Numbered from the stretch's first letter, positions 1 through 9,290 are shown. The stretch: DNA of 64,000 bases from GAS188 sp044445965 (GCA_044445965.1 JBIOEJ010000012.1:1-64000); one strand, 5' to 3'. The notes: a model not told the origin generated them from the sequence alone. A program made the numbers and translations.

Positions 1-2
1 AT

Positions 3-1220
3 CTCGACCACTTCAAGGACGTCAACGACACATTGGGCCATCCGGTCGGTGACGTGCTCTTACGGCAGGTTGCCGAACGACTGAACAAAATCGTGCGGAA
101 AAGCGACCTCATCGCCCGCTTTGGAGGCGATGAATTCGCGGTGCTGCAGACGGATGCCGTCGACGTTACCGCGACAAATACGCTGGCGAGGAAAATCATT
201 GAGATGCTCGCCATTCCCTTCGCGATCGAGGAAAACGAGGTCCAGATCACCGCCAGCATGGGCATTTCGCTCTACTCTGCGCAACTCTCGGGGCCCGATG
301 CGATTATGATCCAAGCCGATCTCGCGCTCTATCGGGCCAAGGCGGACGGACGCAATTGCCTGCGGTTTCACAGCGGCGACCTCGACGAGGAGGTCCAGGA
401 ACGCGTGACGATCGCCGGCGAATTGCGCGTTGCCCTGGATCGCGGTGAGTTCGAGCTTCACTATCAACCGCAAGTGGAGCTTGCATCGGGGCGGATCGTC
501 GGGCTCGAGGCGCTCATCCGTTGGAAACATCCGAAACGCGGCCTCGTCATGCCATCTAAATTCATTGCGATCGCTGAGCGATCGGGCGCCATCGTGCCGA
601 TCGGACGATGGGCATTCGATCAAGCCTGTCGCCAGATGAGGCTCTGGCTCGACGAGGGAATCGCGCCGGAGACCGTCGCTGTGAACTGCTCAGCCATCCA
701 ATTTAGAAAGCAACCCGATCTCGAACGCGATATTGCCGCTAGCTTGAAAAATTCCGGCGTCGCGTCGGATAGGATGGAAATCGAACTGACCGAATCAGTC
801 CTGATGGAAGTGACTCAGCAGCACCGCGATGCGCTTAAACGTCTTCGGGAACTTGGGGCGAGAATCGCCATTGACGATTTTGGAACCGGCTACTCATCGC
901 TCAGCTATCTAACCAACTATCCGGCAAATCGTTTGAAGATCGCGCAAGAGCTGATGGTCGGAGTTGATAGCAACGCCAGGAGTGCGACCGTGGCGCGTGC
1001 GGCCATTCAAATTGCTCGGGAACTTGGCATCGAAATCATTGCTGAAGGTGTAGAGACGAAGGCCCAGGTGAATTTTCTGATCTCCGCTGGCTGTACGCTT
1101 GGCCAAGGCTATCTCTTTGGCCGGCCGGTGAGCGCGAAATGGGCAGGCCGGCTGCTCCGCCGGGGAACGATCGAAGCCGCCACATCGCAGAAGAGAAGCG
1201 AGAATTTAGCGGCCGCGTGA
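3..1220 (+). CDS. GGDEF-EAL domain protein, 5' truncated by window edge
   Basis: The C-terminal half of a cyclic-di-GMP turnover protein, open from the first bases of the window (frame of base 3). The GGDEF domain has an intact GGDEF motif at bases 123-137, and an RxxD product-inhibition site (RKSD) lies five residues before it. The EAL domain follows at bases 507-515 (EAL in GLEALIRW), with the family's metal and catalytic residues visible: N in VNCSAIQ, E in ELTES, DDFGTGYSS, K in LKI, E in AEGVET and Q in GQGYLFG. The usual KID triplet reads KIA and the preceding Asp is Asn, which may affect loop 6 while leaving the catalytic Lys. Both synthesis and hydrolysis remain possible. The sensory N-terminus lies outside the window. 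Confidence 0.93.
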   Translation, partial: LDHFKDVNDTLGHPVGDVLLRQVAERLNKIVRKSDLIARFGGDEFAVLQTDAVDVTATNTLARKIIEMLAIPFAIEENEVQITASMGISLYSAQLSGPDAIMIQADLALYRAKADGRNCLRFHSGDLDEEVQERVTIAGELRVALDRGEFELHYQPQVELASGRIVGLEALIRWKHPKRGLVMPSKFIAIAERSGAIVPIGRWAFDQACRQMRLWLDEGIAPETVAVNCSAIQFRKQPDLERDIAASLKNSGVASDRMEIELTESVLMEVTQQHRDALKRLRELGARIAIDDFGTGYSSLSYLTNYPANRLKIAQELMVGVDSNARSATVARAAIQIARELGIEIIAEGVETKAQVNFLISAGCTLGQGYLFGRPVSAKWAGRLLRRGTIEAATSQKRSENLAAA

Positions 1221-1397
1221 GAAAAGGGGCGGAGCGCGCCTCCCGATCAAACGCCGCCAGACGACGGTTTGAGCCAGCGTTGCCGCCGATCGCCGCGGCG
1301 CAGTGCTCCAGCCGCGCTCCGCAAGATGATGGAGCGCGCTCGTCGACCACTCCACCGCCGATAATGATGACTCTCGCATCTGACAGCATCAGTTTGA

Positions 1398-2303
1398 CTA
1401 TAGCTCCGCGGGAAAGCCGGGCGCGCGAAGGTCGGTGTGCAATGCGTCCTCGAGTAACTTGACGACTTGGGTTGACCACGCCCCTCCGCCGTAAGCTTCG
1501 CGCGCCCGAATGAAGGTTTGCGCCGTGAGTGCGGCCAGATCCAGCGGCACGCCGAAATCGCGCCCCAATTTCATGGCGAAGCCAAGATCCTTGCAGGCGA
1601 GATCCAAAGTGAAATTGATGTTGTAGCTGCCGTTGAGGATCAACTGCGATTCCGTTTCATGCACGAAGCTGTTGCCCGAGCTGGCCTTGATGATCTGGAA
1701 GGCCTGCGCAAGGTCAAGTCCACCGCGTTTCGCGAGCATGAGCGCCTCTCCGGCAGCGACGAGATGCACGAAGGCGAGCATGTTGGTGATGACTTTGATC
1801 ACCGAAGCGCTGCCGATCGGCCCGACGTGAAAAATCTGGTTGCCCATGATGGCCAGCGCCGGACGATGACGCGCGAAGACGTGCGCCTCGCCGCCAACGA
1901 TGATCGTAATCTGGCCGCTGGCGGCCAAATGAACGCCGCCGGTCACCGGCGACTCCAAGGTCGCCACGCCGCGCGCTGCGGCGACCTTCGCAAGCCGCTC
2001 GATGGTGTCTCGATCATTGGTGCTCATCTCGATCCAGGTTGAACCGGATTCGAGGCCGGCGAGCACGCCGTTCTCGGCCGTCAAGACGCGCTCGGAAATA
2101 GCCGGCGAGGGCAGGCAGGTGAAGACGGCATCCACCGTTTGCGCGAGCGACCTTGGAGTAGCGGCCCATCTTGCGCCTTCAGCCATGAGCGGAGCCGCGG
2201 CCTCGGCGTTGAGATCATGGAGCGTCACGTCAAGGCCAGCGCGCACTAAGTTCGCCGCCAGTTTGGCGCCCAAATTGCCGAGACCGATGAATCCATAGCG
2301 CAT
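1398..2303 (-). CDS. NAD(P)-dependent beta-hydroxyacid dehydrogenase (3-hydroxyisobutyrate dehydrogenase / tartronate semialdehyde reductase family)
   Basis: A 301-residue cytoplasmic oxidoreductase that should interconvert a beta-hydroxy acid and its semialdehyde. The N-terminus MRYGFIGLGNLG carries the Rossmann GxGxxG loop. The substrate-site segment SPVTGGVHLAASG and the helix with the catalytic lysine (IKVITNML) follow in family order. The open frame extends upstream to 2510, but the Rossmann fold begins right at the ATG at 2303, so that start was chosen. It lies 23 bp downstream of the enolase-superfamily gene on the same strand. The pair looks like a small sugar-acid operon: dehydratase, then reductase. 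The exact substrate cannot be read from sequence. Confidence 0.9.
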   Translation of the reverse strand: MRYGFIGLGNLGAKLAANLVRAGLDVTLHDLNAEAAAPLMAEGARWAATPRSLAQTVDAVFTCLPSPAISERVLTAENGVLAGLESGSTWIEMSTNDRDTIERLAKVAAARGVATLESPVTGGVHLAASGQITIIVGGEAHVFARHRPALAIMGNQIFHVGPIGSASVIKVITNMLAFVHLVAAGEALMLAKRGGLDLAQAFQIIKASSGNSFVHETESQLILNGSYNINFTLDLACKDLGFAMKLGRDFGVPLDLAALTAQTFIRAREAYGGGAWSTQVVKLLEDALHTDLRAPGFPAEL

Positions 2304-2326
2304 TGCGTCTGCATCTCTGTCGTGGT

Positions 2327-3553
2327 TCAGTCGGGGTGTCCGACGGGGGCGCAGGTCGGCACGAGGTGGAGCGCCGCGTCGGAATAAGGATGCGCGTGCG
2401 CCACGCCTTCGTTGAGTTCGACGCCGAGGCCCGGGCTGGTCGGAGGAATGACATAGCCGTCTTCCCAGCGGATCGGCGTCTCCAGCAACTGCGCCTGGAA
2501 GCCGTCCCATCGCTCGATGCTTTCAAGGATGAGAAAATTGGGACTGCAAGTCGCCAGTTGGATATTGGCGGCGCCGACGACGGGACCGCAATAAAGATGC
2601 GGCGCGATCTGCGCATAGTGCGCTTCCGCCATGCCGGCGATCTTCTTGGCCTCCAACAGGCCGCCGACCCGGCCGAGATTCATTTGCAGTATCGAAGCCG
2701 CCTTCGTCTCCAGAACTCGCGAGAATTCATATTTCGTCGTCAGGCGCTCCCCGGTCGCGATGGGGATGGTCGTTTGCGCCGCGACGCGCGCCATCTCTTC
2801 GGGCGCCTCCGGCGGCGTCGGCTCTTCGAACCAAAGAGGATCGTACGCCTCAAGCCTTCGCGCGAGGCGAATAGCTCCGGAGGCCGTGAACTGACCATGC
2901 GTGCCAAACAAGAGATCGCAACGGTTGCCGACGGCGGAGCGTATCGTCTTGCAGAACGCTTCGCTCAGATCGAGGCGCTCGAGGCTAGGCTGGCGGGGAT
3001 CGAAGGTGGAGTAGGGCCCGGCGGGATCGAATTTCACCGCCGTGAAGCCCTGCGCGAGATAACGAAGCGCGCGCGCCGCGGCGGCGTCGGGATCGCGATA
3101 GACGGGGCTGTCGGAATAGGCGTCCGACCCCGGCTCGTCGGGATAGAGATACGTGTAAGTGCGAAGCCGCTCGTGCACTTTCCCGCCTAGCAGCGCATAG
3201 ACCGGTTTGTCGACGGCCTTGCCGACGATATCCCATAGAGCCATCTCAATCCCGGAAAGCACGCCGATTAGGGAGATGTCGGGCCGTTGCGAATAGCCGC
3301 GTCCGTAAACGTTTCGCCAGAGCGCCTCAATGCAGAAGGGGTCGGCGCCCATCACGTGCTGCTCGAAAACGTCTTCGATCATCGCGACCATCGCCTTCGG
3401 GCGAAAGCTCGCTGCGTAAACCTCGCCAAGTCCCACGACGCCCGTGTCGGTCACCAGTTTGAGAAAAATGAAATAGCGCCCGCCATATCGCGGCGGAGGA
3501 TTGCCGACGACGAAGATCTTCAGCTCGGCGATTTTCACGATCGAAGCCCTCAT
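2327..3553 (-). CDS. Mandelate racemase/muconate lactonizing enzyme family (sugar-acid dehydratase-like)
   Basis: A 408-residue member of the enolase superfamily, which abstracts a proton alpha to a carboxylate in a Mg-dependent (beta/alpha)7 barrel. The N-terminal capping domain includes a long LWDIVGKA helix and the loop LLGGKV. The barrel shows an AVKFDPAGP strand where the KxK-type acid/base lysine sits, then LLFGTHGQF, WFEEPTPPE (metal Glu) and IATGERLTT (metal Glu). The late strand IAPHLYCGPV carries a histidine typical of galactonate-dehydratase-like members. Many close relatives are annotated galactonate dehydratase, but the first metal ligand is not in the standard DxN form, so the substrate is left open. 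Its neighbour downstream is a beta-hydroxyacid dehydrogenase. Confidence 0.88.
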   Translation of the reverse strand: MRASIVKIAELKIFVVGNPPPRYGGRYFIFLKLVTDTGVVGLGEVYAASFRPKAMVAMIEDVFEQHVMGADPFCIEALWRNVYGRGYSQRPDISLIGVLSGIEMALWDIVGKAVDKPVYALLGGKVHERLRTYTYLYPDEPGSDAYSDSPVYRDPDAAAARALRYLAQGFTAVKFDPAGPYSTFDPRQPSLERLDLSEAFCKTIRSAVGNRCDLLFGTHGQFTASGAIRLARRLEAYDPLWFEEPTPPEAPEEMARVAAQTTIPIATGERLTTKYEFSRVLETKAASILQMNLGRVGGLLEAKKIAGMAEAHYAQIAPHLYCGPVVGAANIQLATCSPNFLILESIERWDGFQAQLLETPIRWEDGYVIPPTSPGLGVELNEGVAHAHPYSDAALHLVPTCAPVGHPD

Positions 3554-3596
3554 GCCTTGGACGGAGCCACTGCCTTAGGAGAGCAGTATCGAAGTC

Positions 3597-3731
3597 CTAG
3601 TGTGGTGAATTTGAAGTTCCTATCACATGGATGGCATGCGCGCGGTAGGAACTTCAAATTCGAAAACCACACTAGAAACAATAACTTGCTAGTGCAGCTC
3701 TTGAATCCGAAATTCGCCCCGCGTTGCTCCA
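3597..3731 (+). repeat. Composite palindromic intergenic repeat, copy 1 (partial)
   Basis: Bases 3597-3675 form a long imperfect hairpin that opens with CTAGTGTGGT and closes with ACCACACTAG, with inner arms GAATTTGAAGTTCC and GGAACTTCAAATTC. A 13-base linker leads to a second element starting CTAGTGCAGC. The second element is cut short after GTTGCTCCA at 3731. A near-identical copy lies at 16717-16884 in the opposite orientation. A small open frame reads through the repeat on the minus strand in both copies, so it is repeat sequence and not a gene. Confidence 0.9.
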
Positions 3732-3907
3732 AACTGACCCACTACCCCGCTGCGGCAGCGCTTGACTGCGCGCAAATAGGCGAAAGTGTCATCGCGAGAC
3801 GCAGCACCTGCGCGCGCTGAGCATGGCAAGATCTATCCTCATCCGCTATGAATTTATATCGTGCCACTGTTTCCAGCATCATCGCCAAGGATGAAATCGA
3901 AGGCTTC

Positions 3908-4010
3908 AGCTTGCGGACCATCCGCATGGGGGCGGGCGCCGGATTCTCCGGCGACGGGATCGAGCCCGCAAGGGTGAGCTCGCTTGTCCGTGCCTCGAAT
4001 GCCTGGTCTC
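3908..4010 (+). pseudogene. Remnant of an AtuA/DUF1446-type gene 5' end
   Basis: One reading frame encodes TIRMGAGAGFSGDGIEPA (3917-3970), which resembles the conserved N-terminus of AtuA-like proteins (usually RIGAGAGFxGDRIxPA). After this the match continues only in a shifted frame, GELACPCLECL, against the family's GELDYLVFECL, and then hits a stop. No ribosome-binding site or downstream domain remains. It lies between the truncated repeat copy and the Tat-signal binding protein, suggesting a gene broken during rearrangement at this boundary. The assignment rests on a short motif remembered from the family, so it is tentative. The rest of 3732-4155 holds no convincing gene. Confidence 0.42.
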
Positions 4011-4155
4011 GGTGGCTGCTCGAGATGGAAAGCCCGATTCTTCCGGGATGTAGGGTTCCGGCTACGCCTGTCCTGCGATGCGCCGCGCTCGACCGATCCG
4101 CTCGACGCCCGCGCCGGTCTTCACGCGGATCTCACCCGTATCGAGGAGCAGCAGC

Positions 4156-5754
4156 ATGAAGCGTCGAGGGATCAGCCGCCGTCAATTCGCCGCGTGCTCT
4201 GCCGCCGTTACTGCCCTTGCTCTCCCAGCTTCCCGACCGAGAGCCCAAGCCTCAGGCGGCACGCTCGTCATCGGCCATGTCTCCCTGCGCCACCTCAACC
4301 CGGCGATCCAGTCGGGAAACGCCACAGGCGTTCCGGCGATGCAGATCTTCGCCGGCCTCGTCCAGCTCGACGACAAATTCCAGCCGCAGCCCTATCTCGC
4401 TAAATCCTGGGAAGCCTCCGAGGACAAGCTGAGCTACACGTTCCGACTGGTCGAGGGCGCGACCTTCCATGATGGCAAGCCGATCACCTCGGAGGACGTG
4501 GCCTTCTCGCTCGCGACCGTGAAGCAGAACCACCCGTTCGGCGGGCCGATGTTCGCGCCGGTCGACCGGGTGGAAACGCCGGACCCCGGCACCGTCGTGG
4601 TGAAGCTCGGACACCCACACCCCGCGCTCCTCATCGCCATGTCGCCTCTGCTCTTGCCGATCCTGCCGAAGCACGTCTTCGGCGACGGCCCGATCCAGAC
4701 GCATCCGGCGAATCTCGCTCCCGTGGGCTCGGGCCCCTTCAAATTCGTCGAATATGTGCCGGACGATCACGTGATCCTCGAGCGCTATCAAGGCTTCTTC
4801 CGCAGCGGAAGGCCTTATCTCGACCGATTGGTGTTCAAGATCATCAAGGACCCGCTCGCGACGGTGCTGGCGATCGAAAGGGGCGACACGCAATATCTTC
4901 CCTTCGCGATCGTGCGGGTGCGCGACATTCCGCGCCTGAAGAAGAATCCGCGCCTCGCGATCACGCAGCGCGGCTATGAGGCCCTGGGCGCCACGAATTA
5001 TCTGGAATTCAATCATCGGAAGGCCCCGCTCGACGACGCCCGCGTCCGCAAGGCGATTGCCTATGCGATCGACAAGAAGTTTATCGTCGACAGCCTGCTG
5101 TCGGGAGAATCAGTGCGCCTCGACGGCCCACTCACCCATGACAACCCCTTCGCCAGCACCGACATCACGCGCTACGATCTCGACCTCGATAAGGCCAACA
5201 AGCTGCTGGACGAGGCGGGCCATCCGCGCCAGGCGAACGGCATGCGCTTCCCCTTGACGCTCGAATGGATTCCGGACGCCAACATCAATAGCCAGGGGCC
5301 TGTGGCCCAATACCTCAAGCCTCAGCTACGCAAGATCGGCATCGATATCGAACTGCGGCCCGCGCCCGATTTCCCGACCTGGGCGAAGCGTGTCAGCAAT
5401 TGGGAGCACGATCTCACGATGAGCGGGGTATGGAACTATCCGGACCCGGTGATTGGCGTCCATCGCCTATATCTGTGCAGCAACCAGAAGAAGGGCGTGA
5501 TCTATTCGAACACCGAAGGCTACTGCAACGAGCATGCCGATCAGATCCTCAACGCCGCCGCGGTCGAGCCGGACCTCGCGAAGCGCAAGGTGCTCTACGC
5601 CGAATTCCAGAAGATCGTGACCGACGAGCTTCCGGTCGCCTGGACGAACGAGGAGCCGCTCTACACGATTTATGACGCGAAGCTAGAGGGCATTCCGCAG
5701 AGCGTCTGGGGCGCGCTCGCGCCGTTCGACGAGATGCGCTGGGCGAAGGCATGA
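4156..5754 (+). CDS. Peptide/oligopeptide-type ABC transporter substrate-binding protein (SBP family 5), Tat-exported
   Basis: A 532-residue periplasmic binding protein of the DppA/OppA family. The ATG at 4156 was chosen because it places a twin-arginine signal (ISRRQFAAC, then a short hydrophobic stretch and RAQA cleavage region) at the N-terminus; the open frame itself reaches 4078. Family motifs include SYTFRLVEGATFHDGKP with ITSEDVAFS, and the lobe-2 block DDARVRKAIAYAIDKK. It is a clear paralogue of the protein at 9291-10865, with long shared stretches such as APDFPTWAKRVSNW. Both probably feed the permeases at 10888-12773. Ligands of family 5 range from peptides to opines and glycans, so the substrate is not assigned. 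Confidence 0.92.
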   Translation: MKRRGISRRQFAACSAAVTALALPASRPRAQASGGTLVIGHVSLRHLNPAIQSGNATGVPAMQIFAGLVQLDDKFQPQPYLAKSWEASEDKLSYTFRLVEGATFHDGKPITSEDVAFSLATVKQNHPFGGPMFAPVDRVETPDPGTVVVKLGHPHPALLIAMSPLLLPILPKHVFGDGPIQTHPANLAPVGSGPFKFVEYVPDDHVILERYQGFFRSGRPYLDRLVFKIIKDPLATVLAIERGDTQYLPFAIVRVRDIPRLKKNPRLAITQRGYEALGATNYLEFNHRKAPLDDARVRKAIAYAIDKKFIVDSLLSGESVRLDGPLTHDNPFASTDITRYDLDLDKANKLLDEAGHPRQANGMRFPLTLEWIPDANINSQGPVAQYLKPQLRKIGIDIELRPAPDFPTWAKRVSNWEHDLTMSGVWNYPDPVIGVHRLYLCSNQKKGVIYSNTEGYCNEHADQILNAAAVEPDLAKRKVLYAEFQKIVTDELPVAWTNEEPLYTIYDAKLEGIPQSVWGALAPFDEMRWAKA

Positions 5755-5764
5755 GGAGCTCGTC

Positions 5765-6625
5765 GTGACCGCCGTCAAATGGCCGAACGGGGCCCGCTGC
5801 GCCATCATCCTGACCTTCGATTTCGACGCGGAGACGAATTGGATGTCGCGCGACCCGGGCAATCTGAAGCGCCCGGGAACGCTGTCGCAAGGGACCTATG
5901 GGGCGAAGGTCGGGGTACCGAAGCTCCTCGAGCTGCTGCAGGAGGAAGGCCTGCGCGGGACCTTCTTCGTGCCCGGCTGGGTCGCCGAAAACCGCACGCG
6001 CCGAGTCGAGGAGATCGCGGCTGCCGGGCACGAGATCGGCCATCACGGCTATCTCCATAAATGGGTCGATCCGGATCGGCCCGAAGAGGAGGTCGAGGAG
6101 CTGGAGCGTGGGCTCGAGGCGCTCAAGCGCAGCGTCGGGGTGAAGCCGCAAGGCTATCGCTCGCCGGCGGGCGAGACGAGCCAGAACATTATCTCCCTCC
6201 TGGCCGACAACGGCTTCCTCTACGACAGCTCGCTTCTCGATGACGTCAACCCCTACCGACACGTGCTCCCCGACGGCCGCCAAGGTCCCATCGAGCTGCC
6301 CTGGCATTGGAGCCTCGACGACGCGCCATACCTCCTTACCTCGATCAAGTTCCACAGGCCGATCTTCACCAATGAGCACATATTGACGATCTGGAAGGAC
6401 GAGTTCCGCGAGATCCATCGCTGGGGCGGCCTCTTCGCCTTGACGATGCATCCGCAGGCCATCGGCCGGCCCTCGCGCCTCGCCTTGCTGCGCGAGTTCA
6501 TCGCGTTCACCCGCGGCTTCAAGGATAATTGGTATGCGACCGCGGCCGAGGTCGCCGCTGCCTTCGCGGCGGAGGCCGGGGATGCTTGCAAGCCGCAGGA
6601 ATTCTCGCCCTTCATCTCGGGCTGA
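5765..6625 (+). CDS. CE4-fold metal-dependent hydrolase (polysaccharide deacetylase family; possibly imide/ureide hydrolase)
   Basis: A 286-residue protein with GTG start at 5765 behind GAGGAG. The NodB-type core is visible: motif 1 LTFDFDAE, motif 2 HEIGHHGYLH, motif 3 YRSPAGE, and a late MHPQAIGRPSR. There is no signal peptide or anchor, unlike most cell-wall deacetylases, so it should work in the cytoplasm. The same fold includes PuuE-type allantoinases and bacterial cyclic imide hydrolases, which also lack export signals. The setting, with an amidohydrolase downstream and a binding protein upstream, suits a small C-N substrate better than a glycan. A paralogue is encoded at 19641-20474. 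Family assignment is firm; substrate is inference. Confidence 0.88.
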   Translation: MTAVKWPNGARCAIILTFDFDAETNWMSRDPGNLKRPGTLSQGTYGAKVGVPKLLELLQEEGLRGTFFVPGWVAENRTRRVEEIAAAGHEIGHHGYLHKWVDPDRPEEEVEELERGLEALKRSVGVKPQGYRSPAGETSQNIISLLADNGFLYDSSLLDDVNPYRHVLPDGRQGPIELPWHWSLDDAPYLLTSIKFHRPIFTNEHILTIWKDEFREIHRWGGLFALTMHPQAIGRPSRLALLREFIAFTRGFKDNWYATAAEVAAAFAAEAGDACKPQEFSPFISG

Positions 6626-6643
6626 AGCCGTAGCCGGAGCCCG

Positions 6644-8287
6644 ATGATCATGTCCGATACCGTCATCTACTCCGCGCGGGCGATCGTCACGATGAACCCG
6701 TCGCGGCCGCTCGCGACGCATGTCGCAGTTAGGGACGGGCGTATCGTCGCGGTCGGCTCGCGCGAAGAGCTCTCCGCGCTCCGCGACGCGCGCCTCGACG
6801 AGCGCTTTGCCGACAATGTCCTGCTCCCGGGCTTCGTCGAGGGCCATGCTCATGTGCTCGAAGGCAAGGTCTGGTCGATGACCTATGTCGGCTTCGGCGA
6901 TCGGCGGGCACCCGACGGGCGCCTGGTCGCGGGCCTCGCCAGCATCGAGGCGGTGGTCGAACGCTTGAAGGCGGCATCGGACGCGATCACCGATCCCGAT
7001 GCTCCGCTCATGGCCTGGGGCTTCGATCCGATCTATTTCAAATCGCGGCGCATGAACCGTCACGACCTCGACCGCGTGTCGACGACGAGGCCCGTGATGG
7101 TGCTGCATGCGAGCCTTCATATCTCGAACGTCAATTCTCTCCTGCTCGAGCGGGCGGGGTTCGACCGCGGCACGAATATCTCAGGCGTGCTCAAGCTGGA
7201 GGACGGCACGCCGAGCGGTGAATTGCAGGGCATCGCGGCACGGCTTCGGGCCTTTCGCGTCGTCGGCATGCAGGGGCTGACCGGAACCATCGGCCGCGAG
7301 GAGGTCACGCGCTACGGCCAATCGGCGCTCATCCAGGGCATCACCACCATCGCGGATCTCCACAACGACCTGCCCGATGACGTGGTCGATCTCTATCGCG
7401 AGCTCGCCGCGGGCGACGAACTGCCCATCCGTCTCGTTCCGGCGCTCGCCTCCGTGTCCCATGCTCCCAAGGACGGCGTCGAGAAGATCAGGCGGCTGCG
7501 CACCTTCAACTCGGACCGGCTCCATTTCGGGCTCGTCAAGCTCGTGGTCGACGGATCGATCCAGGGCTTCACCGCCCGTCTGTCCTGGCCGGGCTATTGG
7601 AACGGTGCGGCGAACGGGCTCTGGTATATCGCGCCTGAGCAGCTCGGCGACATCGTGAGCACTTATCACGAGGCTGGCATCCAGCTGCATATCCACACCA
7701 ATGGCGATGAGGCGACGGGGCTTGCCATCGAGGCGCTCGAGGCGGCGCTGACCGCCCATCCGCGGCCGGACCATCGCCACACCCTGCAGCATTGCCAGCT
7801 CGCGAGCCAGGCGCAATTCAGGCGCATGAAGGCGCTTGGCCTGTGCGTGAACCTCTTCTCTAACCATATCTTCCATTGGGGCGATGCTCATTACGAGCAG
7901 ACGGTCGGGCCCGAGCGCGCCTGCCGCATGAACGCAACCGGCACGGCCGAGCGGCTCGGCATGCCCTATGCGATCCATTCCGATGCGCCGGTGACGCCGC
8001 TCGGCCCGCTCTTCACGGCCTGGTGCGCCGTCAACCGCAAGACCTCCTCGGGGCGTTTGCTCGGTGCCGAGGAACGCATTTCCGTCTCGCGGGCCCTCGC
8101 GGCGGTGACGCTAGGAGCGGCGTATACGCTCAAGCTCGATCATCTCGTCGGCAGCATCGAGGCCGGCAAATTCGCCGATTTCGCCGTGCTCGAGAAGAAC
8201 CCGCTCGAGGTTGCTCCCGAGCGCTTGAAGGACATAGCGGTATGGGGCGTCGTCACGGGCGGCCGCGTCGTAGAGGCGCCGCGCTGA
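6644..8287 (+). CDS. Amidohydrolase, YtcJ-like (amidohydrolase family 3)
   Basis: A 547-residue metal-dependent hydrolase of the TIM-barrel amidohydrolase superfamily. The N-terminal beta-sandwich part (ARAIVTMNPSRPLATHVAV, then GRIVAVG) leads to the metal HxH in VEGHAHVLEG. Later ligands are in HIHTNGDEA, HTLQHCQ and HSDAPVTPLGP, and the protein ends with the family's GKFADFAVL sandwich segment. Start may be 6644 or the ATG at 6650. It starts 18 bp after the CE4-fold hydrolase, and its stop overlaps the CobW start by one base, so the three are cotranscribed. Members usually cleave amide or carbamate bonds; the substrate is unknown. Confidence 0.9.
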   Translation: MIMSDTVIYSARAIVTMNPSRPLATHVAVRDGRIVAVGSREELSALRDARLDERFADNVLLPGFVEGHAHVLEGKVWSMTYVGFGDRRAPDGRLVAGLASIEAVVERLKAASDAITDPDAPLMAWGFDPIYFKSRRMNRHDLDRVSTTRPVMVLHASLHISNVNSLLLERAGFDRGTNISGVLKLEDGTPSGELQGIAARLRAFRVVGMQGLTGTIGREEVTRYGQSALIQGITTIADLHNDLPDDVVDLYRELAAGDELPIRLVPALASVSHAPKDGVEKIRRLRTFNSDRLHFGLVKLVVDGSIQGFTARLSWPGYWNGAANGLWYIAPEQLGDIVSTYHEAGIQLHIHTNGDEATGLAIEALEAALTAHPRPDHRHTLQHCQLASQAQFRRMKALGLCVNLFSNHIFHWGDAHYEQTVGPERACRMNATGTAERLGMPYAIHSDAPVTPLGPLFTAWCAVNRKTSSGRLLGAEERISVSRALAAVTLGAAYTLKLDHLVGSIEAGKFADFAVLEKNPLEVAPERLKDIAVWGVVTGGRVVEAPR

Positions 8288-9264
8288 TGCCGGAGCGACC
8301 CGACGCCGCGACTGTTCCGATGACCGTGATCGGTGGCTTTCTCGGCGCGGGCAAGACCACGCTTCTGAACCACATCCTTTCGCGTGCCGAGGCGCGTTGC
8401 GCCGTGCTCGTGAACGATTTCGGCGCGGTCAATCTCGACGCTTCGCTCATCGCGGACCATGACGGACAAACGCTCAAGCTCACCAATGGCTGCGTGTGCT
8501 GCAGCCTCGGCAGCGGACTGATCGAGACCCTGATCGGGGTGCTCGACGCGGAGCCGCCTTTCGATCACATCCTCATCGAGGCGAGCGGGGTCGCCGATCC
8601 GTGGCTCATCGCCGAGATCGCGCTCGTCGAGCCGGTGCTGCGCTTGAACGCCGTGATCGTGCTCGCCGAAGCGCAGCGCCTGTCTGCGCTTTTGGAGGAT
8701 CCACGTGTGGGCGATACGGTCGCCGCACAGGTGAGGGCAGCCGATATCTTAGTCTTGAACAAGGCCGATCTCGCGGATGAAGGAGCGCGTGTCCGCGCCC
8801 GCGCTGCCGCCGCCGCGATCAAGCCGAAGCTTCACGCCGTCGAGACTGTGAATGCGGAGCTGCCTCTCGGTCTTCTCGATCTCGAGGCCGCGCCGCGCTC
8901 GGGCGGGACGGCCATGTTCCGGGCCGATGCGCCGTCTCATGAGACGATCTTCCGCCGCTTCCTCTATCGTCGCCGGGGCGCGTTTCGGCGCGACCGGTTG
9001 GAGCGGAGCCTCGAGACGCTGCCGACCTCCCTCTTGCGGCTCAAGGGCATATGCCGGATGATCGGTGAGCCGCGGCCCATGGTGCTGCAAATGGTCGGAC
9101 CGCGCTTCGTGCTGTCGCCGGCCTCGCAGCGATCACGAGCTGGTTGGCCGATCGAGCTCGTCGGGATCGGGGTGAATACGATGCCAGAGGATGAAGCGTT
9201 CGGTCGTGTTCTCGACGGCGCGCTCGAACCGCGTGCGCCGGCTATGAGCTTGGGGGAATGCTGA
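8287..9264 (+). CDS. CobW/COG0523-type GTPase (G3E metallochaperone family)
   Basis: A 325-residue GTPase. Walker A is GAGKTT in IGGFLGAGKTTLL near residue 17, followed by VLVNDFGAVN, the hallmark metal motif CxCC (GCVCCSLG near residue 65), IEASGVADP (switch II region) and NKAD. The C-terminal CobW domain includes FRRFLYRRRGAF and GWPIELVGIG. COG0523 proteins deliver Zn, Co or other metals to client enzymes. The ATG overlaps the amidohydrolase stop, so the natural inference is that it metallates the amidohydrolase or CE4 enzyme encoded just upstream. The start at 8287 is fixed by the overlap and by the P-loop position; the frame itself extends further upstream. Confidence 0.92.
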   Translation: MPERPDAATVPMTVIGGFLGAGKTTLLNHILSRAEARCAVLVNDFGAVNLDASLIADHDGQTLKLTNGCVCCSLGSGLIETLIGVLDAEPPFDHILIEASGVADPWLIAEIALVEPVLRLNAVIVLAEAQRLSALLEDPRVGDTVAAQVRAADILVLNKADLADEGARVRARAAAAAIKPKLHAVETVNAELPLGLLDLEAAPRSGGTAMFRADAPSHETIFRRFLYRRRGAFRRDRLERSLETLPTSLLRLKGICRMIGEPRPMVLQMVGPRFVLSPASQRSRAGWPIELVGIGVNTMPEDEAFGRVLDGALEPRAPAMSLGEC

Positions 9265-9290
9265 ATGATCGATCGGCAGGAGGCCCAAAG

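Noticed and set aside
5549..7120. Minus-strand open frame of 523 codons across the CE4-fold and amidohydrolase genes
   Set aside because: It overlaps three clearly coding genes in the opposite direction and has low-complexity Arg/Ala-rich translation.
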